Below are positions 1 to 11,884 of a DNA stretch of 64,000 bases, one piece after another (positions within the stretch are counted from its first letter, which is position 1; each line of letters begins with the position of its first letter). Location: contig CP136061.1 of the NCBI GenBank assembly GCA_032622095.1, positions 238,564,609 to 238,628,608 on the forward strand. The letters run 5' to 3'. Origin of the DNA: Siphonodentalium dalli (taxonomy: Eukaryota; Mollusca; Scaphopoda; Gadilida; Siphonodentaliidae). Below the pieces are notes generated by a model. It had not been told where the DNA came from. It searched no databases and saw only the letters and a list, made by a program, of their open reading frames with translations. A program made the translations under genes and the position numbers.

Positions 1-48
1 GAGATTTGTAGCTTCCACTGAAATGCGTCAGCCATCCTCGAGTACAAT
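1..48. repeat. 48-bp direct repeat, left copy
   Basis: Identical for 48 bases to 2924-2971. After the repeat the two copies diverge, although both continue into a T-rich stretch followed by ATTC. It could be a segmental duplication end or an assembly seam. Confidence 0.85.
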
Positions 49-79
49 CGGCAGCATTCGAGAGAATTCTGGACGAGTT

Positions 80-760
80 TTATTCCAAAAGCCGCCGAAC
101 TGATGACAAAATTTAATCGTCCCGAACATTGCCGAGTATTCCAGAATGCTTCCGAATGATAAAGAATTATCCCGAACTGATACCGAAATTTCGTGCGAGT
201 AGCTGCCGAATTGCCCAGATTACTACCGACTTACACCGAGTTGTTGCCGAATACCCCGAATCAATGCCGAACTGGTACCGAATTGATGCCGAATAAATAC
301 CGAATTGGTATTCAATTGCTGCCGAACGTCCCGAATCGATGCCGAATTTTGCAGATACACCGGATCTCAGTATAAAAGCAGCCATGCACACATGGCGAAT
401 TCGGGAATAACCTACCGAATACTGCCGACTACTCCAGAATATCCACCCGAATATTGCCGAATACTGCCGACTACTCCAGAATATAGGTGCCGAATTGCTC
501 CCGAATTTCTCCCGATGATTGACAAATCGGGAGCGATTCGGCTTGGTTCCCGATAGTTTTGAACATTTCAAAACTGTCGGGAGCGAGTCCAGAATCGTCC
601 CGAATCGACCCCGATAGCACCGATATCCCCGATCATGTTCGGGGGTAAAAATTCACTGTCCCGACTCGTCCCGAACTTACTCCACGATTTTTGCAAAATT
701 ATGATTCGGGAGTCATTCGGGAACATTCGGGATGGAAAATCGGGCATATGGAACCGGGGC
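80..760. repeat. degenerate CCGAA-rich repeat tract
   Basis: The pentamer CCGAA recurs every 8-20 bases through most of the tract (for example CCGAATTGATGCCGAA), then inverts to TTCGGG / ATTCGG near 700-730. There is no fixed period. The short open frames here (about 60-134 codons) are products of the motif and look non-coding. Confidence 0.75.
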
Positions 761-765
761 TTTAA

Positions 766-1179
766 AGGCCCACTTAATTTTCGAGTCACCGATTATTTTG
801 TATAGTGCCTTGATATACGGTTTTAATAACAATCTATGCCATAACATATGATTAAAATACTATAATTCATCACCATTTGGAATGTCTGTGTATCGTAAGG
901 TGCACATATCGTAATAGAAAATAATACAATAATCACCCCCCCCCCCCCTTTGGCTCCCAGAATGCAACAGAATTCAAACTAAAGATGTATTTTCAATGGG
1001 AGGGGAATAACTCTATATCTAAATATATACAGTTATTCCCCCTTGCATTGAAAATAATTGACTTTGCACAGTTTATTACGTCGAATAAGTTGAAAATACA
1101 ATGTTTTGGAGCTTACTCTTTCAACTGGTATATAATATGGCATATATTTTATATAATGTGAATTGGGGGTTCGAAAATT
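766..1179 (+). mobile_element. F1 MITE, right-truncated copy
   Basis: Begins TTAA then AGGCCCACTTAATTTTCGA, the terminal motif shared by F1 copies at 18893, 28328, 42892 and 44062. The interior matches those copies (short motifs such as GATTAAAATACTATAATTCA and TTTTCAATGGGAGG). It breaks off inside the right terminal motif near 1179. An internal C run at 936-948 is 13 bases, against 3-5 in sister copies. Confidence 0.8.
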
Positions 1180-1337
1180 TTGGCACGCCGATTTGCGTAT
1201 AATATTTCAAATAAATTTTCAAATTCAGGTAATATAATATACCCATAGTATGTAAAAATGTGCCTAGTTTGATATGCGTTCGTGTCGAACCAATGGCGGG
1301 AGATTGTGGCTGGGTATTGGCTTTCGTCAGCCTTTAA

Positions 1338-1556
1338 AGGCCCACTTAATTTTCGAAACCCCAGATTATTTTATATAAAATATATGCCATATTATATACC
1401 ATTTGAAAGAGGAAGCTCCAAAACATTGTATTATTAACTTATCCGGTGTAATAAACTGTGGACATGTTGTTTTTGTTGAGTTGCCAACGCGTTTTGTCAT
1501 CAAGATTGAAGTAAAAATCAGTATTATTTTCAATGCAGGGGAATAACTCTATATAA
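1338..1556 (-). mobile_element. F1 MITE, partial inverted copy
   Basis: Starts with TTAA and the F1 terminal motif at 1334-1356, and runs through the other half of the F1 sequence (reverse complement of about 43150-43363). It stops near GGGGAATAACTCTATATA. Confidence 0.75.
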
Positions 1557-2002
1557 TCCGAGAGCCTGATGGGTTCTATTTGCACAATCGCGTACGGTTT
1601 GATGCCCCAGATTTGTTCCACCACAGGAACGTTTAAAGAAATCCGATTTCTTAAGTTCCGCATTCCTGGCGTTTAGGGACCAGAGACCCCCCCCCCCCCA
1701 AAACCCAAAAATGACTTCTATTTGCACTTTTGAGTACAAAGCTGATTTTTATATTAGTAGTTCTCCAGCAATCACTGACCAATAATACACAATTTCCATC
1801 AATGTATCACATTATTATAATCAATAAATTTGAAAAATGATCAAGGAAATATGGGTTGATACAAAAATCGGACTTGGCACTGAAAGGGTTAAGTCTCCCT
1901 CATCACTTTCTCTTGATTTGTTATGTTTGGAGTCCCCCGTGGATTTCGATTACCTAACCCGTATTTAAATTCAAGCAGAACCATGCATTTTTCGCCCAGG
2001 TT
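1557..2002. other. no gene seen
   Basis: AT-rich sequence with a 13-base C run at 1687-1699. No coding signal or repeat recognised apart from that. Confidence 0.5.
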
Positions 2003-2264
2003 TTGAATTCGCGCAGTACTATTTTTCGCCAAGTTTTGAACCGGTGCATTTTGAATTCGCGTATACCTATATATAGCTGCGCGAATTCAAAACTGACAAA
2101 CATATTTTCGCCAATATCTTGGATCTCATGTCAGTTTTAGTTCTTAGTAATTCCCGGTGATACATGTCTGTATTCATGCAACACAATCTCGATTTTTCAC
2201 TCAGTTTTAAATTCGCGCACCGATGTGTGCGCGAAAAATAGTACTGCGCGAATTTAAATAATAA
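2003..2264. repeat. inverted repeat with GAATTCGCG ends
   Basis: Left arm has GAATTCGCGCAGTACTATTT and the right arm has its complement AAATAGTACTGCGCGAATTT. Several internal copies of TTTTGAATTCGCG and TTTTCGCC occur in both orientations. A related fragment lies near 14165-14200. It looks like a small foldback element; no clear target duplication was seen. Confidence 0.65.
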
Positions 2265-2923
2265 GCTATCGTGCAGACAGTGTAATTGGTCCGCACCTGT
2301 GCCCATTTATTTTAGTATTGGAGGAGAGGGGCTGCGTGTGGCATATGGTCGTTTACTAAGTGTCAGGTGATCTGCAACATCTTGCGTATAAAGCGTGTCT
2401 GTACTTTCTACGACTGACGTTGCATGACGATTGATCGGCTTCTTCTAAAACTAATCATTAGTTATGTGCGTTCGATTAAATCGTTGTGATATAGTTAGAT
2501 GACCATACCATATTACACATTATAATCGATAAATATGTTGAAGCATATTCTATATATGACTGACGCGGGCATAGTTTACCTACAATAAAAGTATACAATT
2601 ATATATGTATGAGCGTCCTGTAAAAGCCAACTTTGGTCACTAGGACGTAACAACTACAGATACAGAGCGCATATATAAATATGGAGGTCGCTGGTCACTC
2701 AGTAATCGCTTGACTATACGGCCAAAAACAGTATATCACTTTTGCGGTACATATTTCTGGGTAATACTTCAGACTTGTTCTGATTTATTGACAACGAAAT
2801 TGAACATATGTGCTATCACCCGTTCCCATCGAAAATGACAGTTGATATCACCCGCTCCCAGATTGAGAAAGTAATGTCGTTTTTTTGGTATCATGGAATT
2901 TAGATGAGAGGAAATTATCTACT
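2265..2923. other. no gene seen
   Basis: AT-rich sequence without a recognisable coding region, RNA gene or repeat. Confidence 0.5.
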
Positions 2924-2971
2924 GAGATTTGTAGCTTCCACTGAAATGCGTCAGCCATCCTCGAGTACAAT
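2924..2971. repeat. 48-bp direct repeat, right copy
   Basis: Identical to 1-48. The interval between the copies (about 2.9 kb) contains the CCGAA tract and two F1 fragments. Confidence 0.85.
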
Positions 2972-3470
2972 GCTCGTTTTTTTTATTCTGGACCACAGAA
3001 TCACACAAAATATGTGAAAGCTGGCGGTTCAGCGTTGCAAAAAAATAATGTCATTTGAATATTATGGGTACCAGAATTTCACTGAAGCTGGAAATGTAAC
3101 AATGGACGACCCGTGTGTACTGAAGGAAACAAATTGTTGGATGTCTGTGTTATTCCGTTTCTCCATTATTTTTGTCGTTTACCAATTTTTGTGTGAAAAC
3201 ACATATATTTTGAATACTATGCTATCACCCGTTTCTCCACTATCACCCACACCGGTTACCAGGGGTGGTAAGAAAAACGTATGTTGAAAAACTTTAAAAA
3301 GGCGTGGCTCAGAAAGTACTCGATCCTACAGGGCAAAAGATGTCGGAAGGGTTGGTTTTCACGACCTTATGCATTCTGCATTTCGGAAATAGCGAATTTC
3401 GCATGAGCGTGGCCAACGTTAACACTCCTCTGGCCTTTGGAAAACATTTAGTTCCTTCTATAATCACATC
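2972..3470. other. no gene seen
   Basis: Short open frames only, without recognisable domains. CTATCACCCGTT occurs at about 2813, 2850 and 3220, a minor dispersed motif. Confidence 0.4.
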
Positions 3471-4560
3471 ACGGCATTGCATGGATGAGCTCAGAGACGT
3501 GGCGAAAGGGGGTGTTTGGGGGGGGGGGGGGGTAGTTGAGACAACTTTGGTCAAAATTTTCAACAGTTGGAAATTTCATACCTGACACAACATTAGTTGG
3601 AAATTTCACACCAACAATAGGTTGAAAATGTTCTTGTAGTTTGATTTGGGGAATATTGTTTTTGGATCAATATTTGCATATTTTACTTCTTTTGGTAAAA
3701 ATTTTGGACTGAAATGGCTATCAGTTAGAAATTTTCCAACCTTAGGGGATGTCAGGTTGGAAATTTCCAACACTTGGAAAGCTTGTGTCCTGGTCCCTCC
3801 CCCATGGCCAGTCAAAAACTTCTAGTTAATTTAAGAAAACAATATTGTCCTACAGGTCAATATTGTCACTGGAATTGTCATCGGTTGGAAATTTTCCAAC
3901 CTAAGTCGGGGTGTCAGTTTTGACATTTCCAACTCTATGAATGCTTGAGGCTAGTCTAGATGCTAGGATTTTGCGATTTTCTTGTTCAGATTTCAAAATT
4001 TTCGCACACCGGTCCGAACCATGGTCGACCCGGTGTGTCCTGATCCCTCCCCGTGGCCAATAAAAAACTGCTAATGAGTTTAAGAAAACAATATTTTACT
4101 ACATTTGGTTAAAATTGTTGACTGAAATGGTCATCAGTGGGGAAATTTCCAAACTAAGGGAGAGTATGAGGTTTGAAATTTCCAACACTAGGAAATCTTG
4201 AGGTCAGTCTAGATGCTAGGATTTTGCGATTTTCTTGTTTAGTTTTCAAAATTTTCTCACACCGGGCCAAACAACCATGGTCGGCCCGGTGTGTCCTGAT
4301 CTATTGCCCGTAGTCGTGTGCATTTGTCTGGAGTTAGAACCACTAGATGTTAGGATTTGTGCAATTTTCAGGTTAAAAATGAGGGGAATGAAATTATGCA
4401 AAACTTTGGTCTGATTCAAGGGGTGTTTTTGGTTTTATTCAAGGGGGGGTGCAAATGGAATTATGCAAAACATTGTGTCTGGTCTGATTTAAGAGGGGTG
4501 CAATTGGAATTATCAAGGTGGACACCCCACCCCCCCCCCCCAACAACGGAGACCCTCTAG
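3471..4560. repeat. F7 repeat, GGTTGGAAATTTCC-rich
   Basis: Many copies of GTTGGAAATTTCCAAC-like palindromic motifs, with a repeated block (TAGATGCTAGGATTTTGCGA at about 3957 and 4209, each followed by a CCGGTGTGTCCTGAT-like stretch). It ends in a poly-C tract (4530-4541) beside GGAGACCCTCTAGCCATG, the inverse of the start of the copies at 9970 and 10684. No coding capacity recognised. Confidence 0.65.
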
Positions 4561-5142
4561 CCATGGATGAGCTATAACTAATATGCAGGTTCGTGACTCG
4601 TGTGGATATATAATTCGCTGATAACGCCCATTATAGCCCCATTTGTGTTTTTGTTATCCAAATAAAATCTGATCGGTTCAATTCTCAGTTGGAAAATTTC
4701 TGTAAGGAAACAATTCCGCCGCAATCCAAAATATGGTGCATGCTAGCGGTTGCCGGTAATTTCTGCGGCAATTAGTCGACATTGTGGATTTTGTTGATGT
4801 TCTCGTCCTGGAGCCAACTTACTGTTTGGACTTCCGGGAAATTAACGCTGGACAAATCCGTTATCACTCATCGTATCTGTCAGCTGAGTCTCAAAGGTCC
4901 CTGACCAGACTGATTCTTTCGTCTTCTTGGGCTTGGACATATTATAGAGTATTATAGCGTTTTATTCGGGGAGTATCCAACTTTCGAACTGCCATATCTA
5001 TAGTCTATAGACAAAAGTTCCAACACATGCATTTGAAGAGTTGCACGTGTCGGCAAATGTAAACCTGGGACTAATGTGTTATATTAGTCCCAGTGTAAAC
5101 GAAGCTGACTTCCATTCCTTATACCGAAAATGTTTATATGTA
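4561..5142. other. no gene seen
   Basis: No recognisable gene, RNA or repeat boundary. Confidence 0.45.
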
Positions 5143-5425
5143 GGTCAGACAAAGGGTGTTGTATGGTGCCCCCCCCCCCCATGCAAGCCATTCTACATAC
5201 TCATCCCACACATCCCACCCCAATCCAATATGACCACCGTCCAGCGCGATTCAAATAGGACACCGTGCCATTTCTCGCGCGACCACTTGATCGATTCAGG
5301 TCAAACAAAGGGTATAGTATGGTGACGTACACCAAGCCATACTAAATACTCACACCCACCCCGATCCAAAATGGCCGCCGTCAAGATGAGTTCAAATAGC
5401 CTTAATATTATAGGGCACCCATGCT
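5143..5425. repeat. 156-bp tandem duplication
   Basis: GGTCARACAAAGGGTRTWGT starts at 5143 and again at 5299. Each is followed by a related stretch containing CCACCCC-GATCCAA-ATG-CCGCCGTC. A third relative lies at 25862-26040 with the same GGTCAAACAAAGGGTG motif. The left copy carries a 12-base C run (5169-5180). Confidence 0.6.
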
Positions 5426-6110
5426 ATTTCTCGACCCTTATCCGTATATACTGAATGTATACCACTGAAAATTTGCAATAGCGTATAAAATAAAGTTAAT
5501 TGATTGGGATCAAGCCACGGACGGGAAATTAATGGCCGATATGTAACAATATCCGATGCGACAATGGTGTGAATACGGGATATTCGGGAGAGAACAAAAA
5601 CGACAAATTAACTCGATGATTGATCTTCCAGCGGCGAGATGGATGCCTCGATGTTTGTCCGCGAATCGGAAATTATTAGGGCGCAATCGATCCCCCGCCG
5701 ACTTTACGTCAATGTGGCAGGACCAGAGGCCAGCTGGCGACCATCTGGAAACTATCACATTCAATCTCTCCTCATATCTAATTTGTTTCACGTCGTCCTT
5801 GAAACATCGGGTTAATGTTAACATGCACGACAGGTCGTGATGACGTGGCACGAATACAAAATCAGGTTTAAAATAATCCAAGCTTCAGTTCAATAATCTG
5901 TCATGACCCGATCAGCCGTGCATGCACACTCGCAAACGCTCGCCATGCAGACAATCGAGCAAGTTGTTCCGAGCAACCGAATTGAAGCCTCGTATGTGCG
6001 CTAAAAATGTGAAGAACTTTTAGTTCATTCTGGGATGTGATTGTCCAAATGTATGGGACTCGACTGATACAACCCTCGCGTGTAATTGGGCCACACATGC
6101 GATAGACAGA
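5426..6110. other. no gene supported
   Basis: A 123-codon open frame lies on the minus strand (5510-5881). It has no recognisable domain, no splice or Kozak support, and an overlapping 94-codon frame on the other strand, so I do not call it a gene. Confidence 0.4.
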
Positions 6111-6114
6111 TTAA

Positions 6115-6582
6115 AGGTACTCAATCCGATTAAGCACCTCTAAATTACTATTTCTTTGGCTTCGGGGGGGGGGGGGGTAAAAATATTTGATTCGAGTCGA
6201 GGAACACACCCTTCTAAGCTCATAGTGATCATATATCGATTTTTGAAATTTGTTAATTTTTGGAGATGTGGTCCACTTACACGTGCTCAAACGGACAAAT
6301 TGCGGTTGTAAGAGATGGATAACTCTAAAATCAAGTGATTACTATTAACAATAATAACCACTTGATTTTAGAGTTATCCATCTTACACCCGCAATTTGTC
6401 CGTAATTTGCCCGTTTGAGCACGTGTAAGTGGACCACATCTGCAAAAAATTATAAATTTCAAAAATCTATATCTGATCACTCTGAGCTTAGAAGGGTGTG
6501 TTCCTCGACTCGAATCAAATATTTTTTACCCCCAAAGCCAAAGAAATAGTAATTTAGGAGCGTCTAATCGTATTGAGTAACT
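6115..6582. mobile_element. F3 foldback MITE, TTAA-flanked
   Basis: Near-complete inverted repeat: AGGTACTCAATCCGATTA at the left and a decayed complement at the right, with TTAA on both sides (6111-6114 and 6583-6586). The arms meet around 6342-6358, so the single strand would fold into a hairpin of about 230 bp. The left arm has a 14-base G run (6164-6177) where siblings have five. Confidence 0.85.
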
Positions 6583-6626
6583 TTAACTCAGTCAATCTTG
6601 AATGGATTTTCACACATTTGAACTAT

Positions 6627-9600
6627 TTGGTTCTATTTTCTGGCTCTATCCGGAGAATCAAATAGAGAACCAAAGCAGCTAGATTAGATTGGTTATAGAG
6701 AACCAAAGCAGCTAGATTAGATTGGTTATAGAGAACCAATGCAGCTAGATTAGATTGGTTATAGAGAACCAAAGCAGCTAGATTAGATTGGTTATAGAGA
6801 ACCAAATCAGCTAGATTAGATTGGTTATAGAGAACCAAAGCAGCTAAATTAGATTGGTTATAGAGAACCAATGCAGCTAGATTAGATTGGTTATAGAGAA
6901 CCAAAGTAGCTAGATTAGATTGGTTATAGAGAACCAAAGTAGCTAGATTAGATTGGTTATAGAGAACCAAAGCAGCTAAATTAAATTGGTTATAGAGAAC
7001 CAATGCAGCTAGATTAGATTGGTTATAGAGAACCAAAGTAGCTAGATTAGATTGGTTATAGAGAACCAAAGTAGCTAGATTAGATTGGTTATAGAGAACC
7101 AAATCAGCTAGATTCGATTGGTTATAGAGAACCAAATCAGCTAGATTAGATTGGTTATAGAGAACCAAAGCAGCTAGATTAGATTGGTTATAGAGAACCA
7201 AAGTAGCTAGATTAGATTGGTTATAGAGAACCAAAGTAGCTAGATTAGATTGGTTATAGAGAACCAAAGTAGCTAGATTAGATTGGTTATAGAGAACCAA
7301 ATCAGCTAGATTAGATTGGTTATAGAGAACCAAATCAGCTAGATTAGATTGGTTACAGAGAACCAAATCAGCTAGATTAAATTGGTTATAGAGAACCAAA
7401 GCAGCTAGATTAGATTGGTTATAGAGAACCAAATCAGCTAGATTAGATTGGTTATAGAGAACCAAAGCAGCTAGATTAGGTTGGTTATAGAGAACCAATG
7501 CAGCTAGATTAGATTGGTTATAGAGAACCAAATCAGCTAGATTAGATTGGTTATAGAGAACCAAAGCAGCTAGATTCGATTGGTTATATAGAACCAAAGC
7601 AGCTAGATTCGATTGGTTATAGAGAACCAACGCAGCTAGATTAGATTGGTTATATAGAACCAATGTAGCTAAATTAGATTGGTTATAGAGAACCAACGCA
7701 GCTAGATTATATTGGTTATAGAGAACCAAATCAGCTAAATTAGATTGGTTATAGAGAACCAACGCAGCTAGATTATATTGGTTATAGAGAACCAAATCAG
7801 CTAGATTAGATTGGTTATAGAGAACCAAAGTAGCTAGATTAGATTGGTTATAGAGAACCAAAGTAGCTAGATTAGATTGGTTATAGAGAACCAAAGCAGC
7901 TAAATTAAATTGGTTATAGAGAACCAATGCAGCTAGATTAGATTGGTTATAGAGAACCAAAGTAGCTAGATTAGATTGGTTATAGAGAACCAAAGTAGCT
8001 AGATTAGATTGGTTATAGAGAACCAAATCAGCTAGATTCGATTGGTTATAGAGAACCAAATCAGCTAGATTAGATTGGTTATAGAGAACCAAAGCAGCTA
8101 GATTAGATTGGTTATAGAGAACCAAAGTAGCTAGATTAGATTGGTTATAGAGAACCAAAGTAGCTAGATTAGATTGGTTATAGAGAACCAAAGTAGCTAG
8201 ATTAGATTGGTTATAGAGAACCAAATCAGCTAGATTAGATTGGTTATAGAGAAACAAATCAGCTAGATTAGATTGGTTATAGAGAACCAAAGCAGCTAGA
8301 TTAGGTTGGTTATAGAGAACCAATGCAGCTAGATTAGATTGGTTATAGAGAACCAAATCAGCTAGATTAGATTGGTTATAGAGAACCAAAGCAGCTAGAT
8401 TCGATTGGTTATATAGAACCAATGTAGCTAAATTAGATTGGTTATAGAGAACCAACGCAGCTAGATTATATTGGTTATAGAGAACCAAATCAGCTAGATT
8501 AGATTGGTTATAGAGAACCAAAGCAGCTAGATTATATTGGTTATAGAGAACCAAATCAGCTAGATTAGATTGGTTATAGAGAACCAACGCAGCTAGATTA
8601 TATTGGTTATAGAGAAACAAATCAGCTAGATTAGATTGGTTATAGAGAACCAAAGCAGCTAGATTAGGTTGGTTATAGAGAACCAATGCAGCTAGATTAG
8701 ATTGGTTATAGAGAACCAAATCAGCTAGATTAGATTGGTTATATAGAACCAAAGCAGCTAGATTAGAATGGTTATAGAGAACCAACGCAGCTAGATTATA
8801 TTGGTTATAGAGAAACAAATCAGCTAGATTAGATTGGTTATAGAGAACCAAAGCAGCTAGATTAGGTTGGTTATAGAGAACCAATGCAGCTAGATTAGAT
8901 TGGTTATAGAGAACCAAATCAGCTAGATTAGATTGGTTATAGAGAACCAAAGCAGCTAGATTCGATTGGTTATATAGAACCAATGTAGCTAGATTCGATT
9001 GGTTATATAGAACCAATGTAGCTAAATTAGATTGGTTATAGAGAACCAACGCAGCTAGATTATATTGGTTATAGAGAACCAAATCAGCTAGATTAGATTG
9101 GTTATAGAGAACCAAAGCAGCTAGATTAGATTGGTTATAGAGAACCAAATCAGCTAGATTAAATTGGTTATAGAGAACCAAAGCAGCTAGATTAGATTGG
9201 TTATAGAGAACCAAAGCAGCTAGATTAGATTGGTTAGAGAGAACCAAATCAGCTAGATTAGATTGGTTATAGAGAACCAAAGCAGCTAGATTAAATTGGT
9301 TATAGACAACCAAATCAGCTAGATTAGATTGGTTATAGAGAACCAAAGCAGCTAGATTAAATTGGTTATAGACAACCAAATCAGCTAGATTAGATTGGTT
9401 ATAGAGAACCAAAGCAGCTAGATTAGATTGGTTATAGAGAACCAAAGCAGCTAGATTAGATTGGTTATAGAGAACCAATGTAGCTAGATTAGATTGGTTA
9501 TAGAGAACCAAATCAGCTAGATTAGATTGGTTATAGAGAACCAAATCAGCTAGATTAGATTGGTTATAGAGAACCAAAGCAGCTTGATTAAATTGGTTAT

Positions 9601-9799
9601 AGACAACCAAATCAGCTAGATTAGATTGGTTATAGAGAACCAAAGCAGCTAGATTAGATTGGTTATAGAGAACCAATATAGCTAGATTAGATTGTTTATA
9701 GAGAACCAATGTAGCTAGATTAGATTGGTTATAGAGAACCAATGCAGCTAGATTAGATTGGTTATAGAGAACCAACGCAGCTAGATCAGATTGGTTCTT
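6627..9799. repeat. 33-bp satellite array, about 96 copies
   Basis: Monomer contains GAGAACCAAAGCAGCTAG then ATTAGATTGGTTATA. About 96 head-to-tail copies differ at a few recurrent positions (AAAGCAGC/AAAGTAGC/AAATCAGC/AATGCAGC; ATTAGATT/ATTCGATT/ATTATATT). Blocks of several monomers recur in the same order, giving a higher-order structure. Because 33 is a multiple of three, the minus strand stays open for 1062 codons as an 11-residue repeat (NQSNLAALVLY type). It has no signal peptide or non-repeat domain, and monomer differences include many replacements (A/T/D, S/F/Y/P). I treat it as satellite DNA, not a gene. Confidence 0.92.
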
Positions 9800-9853
9800 C
9801 CCTCGGGACAAAATTGGAAAGAAGTGTGGTTCGCATATCTGTTTTGTACTTAA

Positions 9854-9969
9854 AGGGATACTGTACCCAAAATGGTGTTGTTTGTTTCTTTAGGCTCTGA
9901 GTTTTAGAATAAGGTAAGCAAATTTTCATTATTTGAAAGTCTGTTGAGTACGAAGTAATGTTACAGATG
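9854..9969 (-). mobile_element. F2 MITE fragment
   Basis: TTAA followed by AGGGATACTGTACCC and about 100 bp matching the reverse complement of 43940-44057, including GTCTGTTGAGTACGAAGT. It is cut off where the F7-associated motif CAGGGATGTGGTTAGAGGGT begins at 9970. Confidence 0.75.
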
Positions 9970-10250
9970 CAGGGATGTGGTTAGAGGGTCTCCGCTGGGG
10001 GGGGGTGTCCACCTTGGGAAATTCCAACTGCACCCCCCCCCCCTTGAGTCGGAATCACACCAACACTTAGGTTGGAAAATTTTCAACTGATGACAATTCC
10101 AATGACAATGTTGACCAATTATATGACAATATTGTTTTCTTAAATTAACTAGAAGTTTTTGACTGGCCACTGGGGAGGGACCAGGACACAACCTTTCCAA
10201 GTGTTGGAAATTTCCAACCTGTCACCCCCCTAAGGTTGGAAAATTTCGCG
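9970..10250 (+). repeat. F7 repeat copy
   Basis: Starts CAGGGATGTGGTTAGAGGGT and contains GGTGTCCACCTTGGGAAATT, a poly-C tract (10033-10043) and the GGTTGGAAAATTTTC motifs of F7. Shares its opening with 10684 and, inverted, with 4510-4560. Confidence 0.65.
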
Positions 10251-10518
10251 AAGAACCAACGCAATGGTACGTATGTTTGGTTCTTTATTTTGGTTTTTTA
10301 TTTTTGCATGGTTCTTCGTGAAGACCAAAACATGTATGTTGGGTTCTTCGTTTGGTTCGCCTACTGGGACAAACCAGGGAATCAGTTTTGGTTCCCAGGG
10401 GAACCAGTTTTTCTCTGTATGTGGGGGAAGAGTTTGTCCACCCCCCCAACGTTTAGATTGTGTATGTGACCGTTATGCATAGAAGAGTCTTGTTGGAGGG
10501 TATCACCCCCCTCCCCCT
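10251..10518. other. TTGGTTCTT-rich spacer
   Basis: Several TTGGTTCTT / AAGAACCAA words in both orientations (10253, 10277, 10310, 10341), reminiscent of the GAGAACCAA part of the nearby 33-bp satellite monomer. No gene seen. Confidence 0.4.
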
Positions 10519-10605
10519 GAATCCTGAATACGAGTTAATTTTGGGGGGGTGAATCCTGAATACGAGTTAATTTTGGGGGGTGAATCCTGAATACATGTTA
10601 AGAAA
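10519..10605 (+). repeat. 31-32 bp tandem repeat, 3 copies
   Basis: GAATCCTGAATACGAGTTAA begins at 10519, 10551 and 10582, separated by a TTTTGGGGGG spacer. The core is almost the same as the core of the 35-bp array at 19835. A related diverged unit lies at about 11436-11470. Confidence 0.75.
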
Positions 10606-10683
10606 TAATACATAGAAGTTACATAGACACATTATGATGCCGGTCGCGTTATGAGGCCGTTATGATACCATTAATGATACTTT

Positions 10684-11330
10684 ATGACCAGGGACGTGGC
10701 TAGAGGGTATCCGTTGGGGGTGTCCACCTTGGGAAATTCCAACTGCACCCCCCTCCTTGAGTCAGAATCAGACCGAACACAAGTTTTGCATAATTCCATT
10801 TGCACCCCCCCCCCCCTCCTTGCACCTCAGTGTTTATGCCTAATATCCTATATCTTCATAAACCATGATTCTATATTCCCGGTATGAGAAAATTCAGATA
10901 TTTTAACCTGAAACATTGCATAAATCCTAACATCTAGTGGTCTAACTCCATACACATGCACATGGCTACGGGCAAGAGACCACGACACACCGGCCGGTGT
11001 GAGAAAATTTCGAAATTTGAACAAGAAAATCGCAACTCCTAGCATCCAGACTGGCCTCAACTAAAGCTTTCCTATAGTGTTGGAAATTTCAAACCTCATA
11101 CTCCCCTTCAGGTTGGAAAATTCTCCAACTGATGACCACAAGTTTGACCAAATGTAGTAAAATATTGTTAAACTTATTAGCATTTTTGTATTGGCCACAG
11201 GGGAGAGACAATGACACCATGGTTCGGCCCGGTGTGCCGAAATTTTGTAATCTGAACAAGAAAATCGCAAAATCCTAGCATCTAGACTGGCGTCAAGCAT
11301 TTTTAGCATGTTTATGATGGCACGGTGGTC
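10684..11330 (+). repeat. F7 repeat copy
   Basis: Opens CAGGGACGTGGCTAGAGGGT just after 10688 and contains two C-rich tracts and several GTTGGAAATTTC-like motifs, plus GCATCTAGACTGG-type blocks matching 3955 and 4205 inverted. No coding capacity. Confidence 0.65.
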
Positions 11331-11884
11331 GAATATGCCCAAGAAGCTATTATACCCACCCATTCACACATATAACTAGCACAAAATATTACTTTGCGCC
11401 ATCAAAACCTGCGTCCAAGATGTTTGCTTGAACCCGAATACCAGTTAATTCGGGGGTATGAATCCCGCGTACGGCTTCAAAACACCCTGAATCTCGCGTA
11501 CCGAAAAGGGGGTGTGATACCCTCTTGTTGACAAGTTAATCCCCAATCATCGGAACTATTTTGTGATTGTTTTTTTTCCTTCATAATAGTAATTATATAT
11601 ATATTTAAAATATCAATTTCGCCGAGGTAATTCAATATCCGGCAGATAACACTTTAATGTTTTAACATAACAAAAATGCCGAACATTGCCGATGATTGGC
11701 TATGCTGAAGTCCAACTATGAATCCCCGTTCGAACTGCATGCATCGGCACACATTCGTGGCATGAAAAACAACCAGTTGTGACGCGACTGTATTTTGTTT
11801 TGCAAAACGGGGTCACAAAAATAGTTTCGCACGTTGCTGTATATAAGACAACGAAATAACAAAATCACATTCTTCTACGGTCTG
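11331..11884. other. no gene seen
   Basis: Contains a diverged GAATACCAGTTAATTCGGGGG unit (about 11436) and a CCGAACATTGCCGA word (about 11681) recalling the first tract. Nothing else recognised. Confidence 0.4.

Noticed and set aside
5510-5881. 123-codon minus-strand frame as a gene
   Set aside because: No recognisable domain and an overlapping long frame on the other strand; no splice signals.
6623-9811. 1062-codon open frame on the minus strand as a repeat-protein gene
   Set aside because: It is wholly made of the 33-bp satellite; openness follows from a period divisible by three. No signal peptide, non-repeat domain or promoter is visible, and monomer changes alter residues freely.
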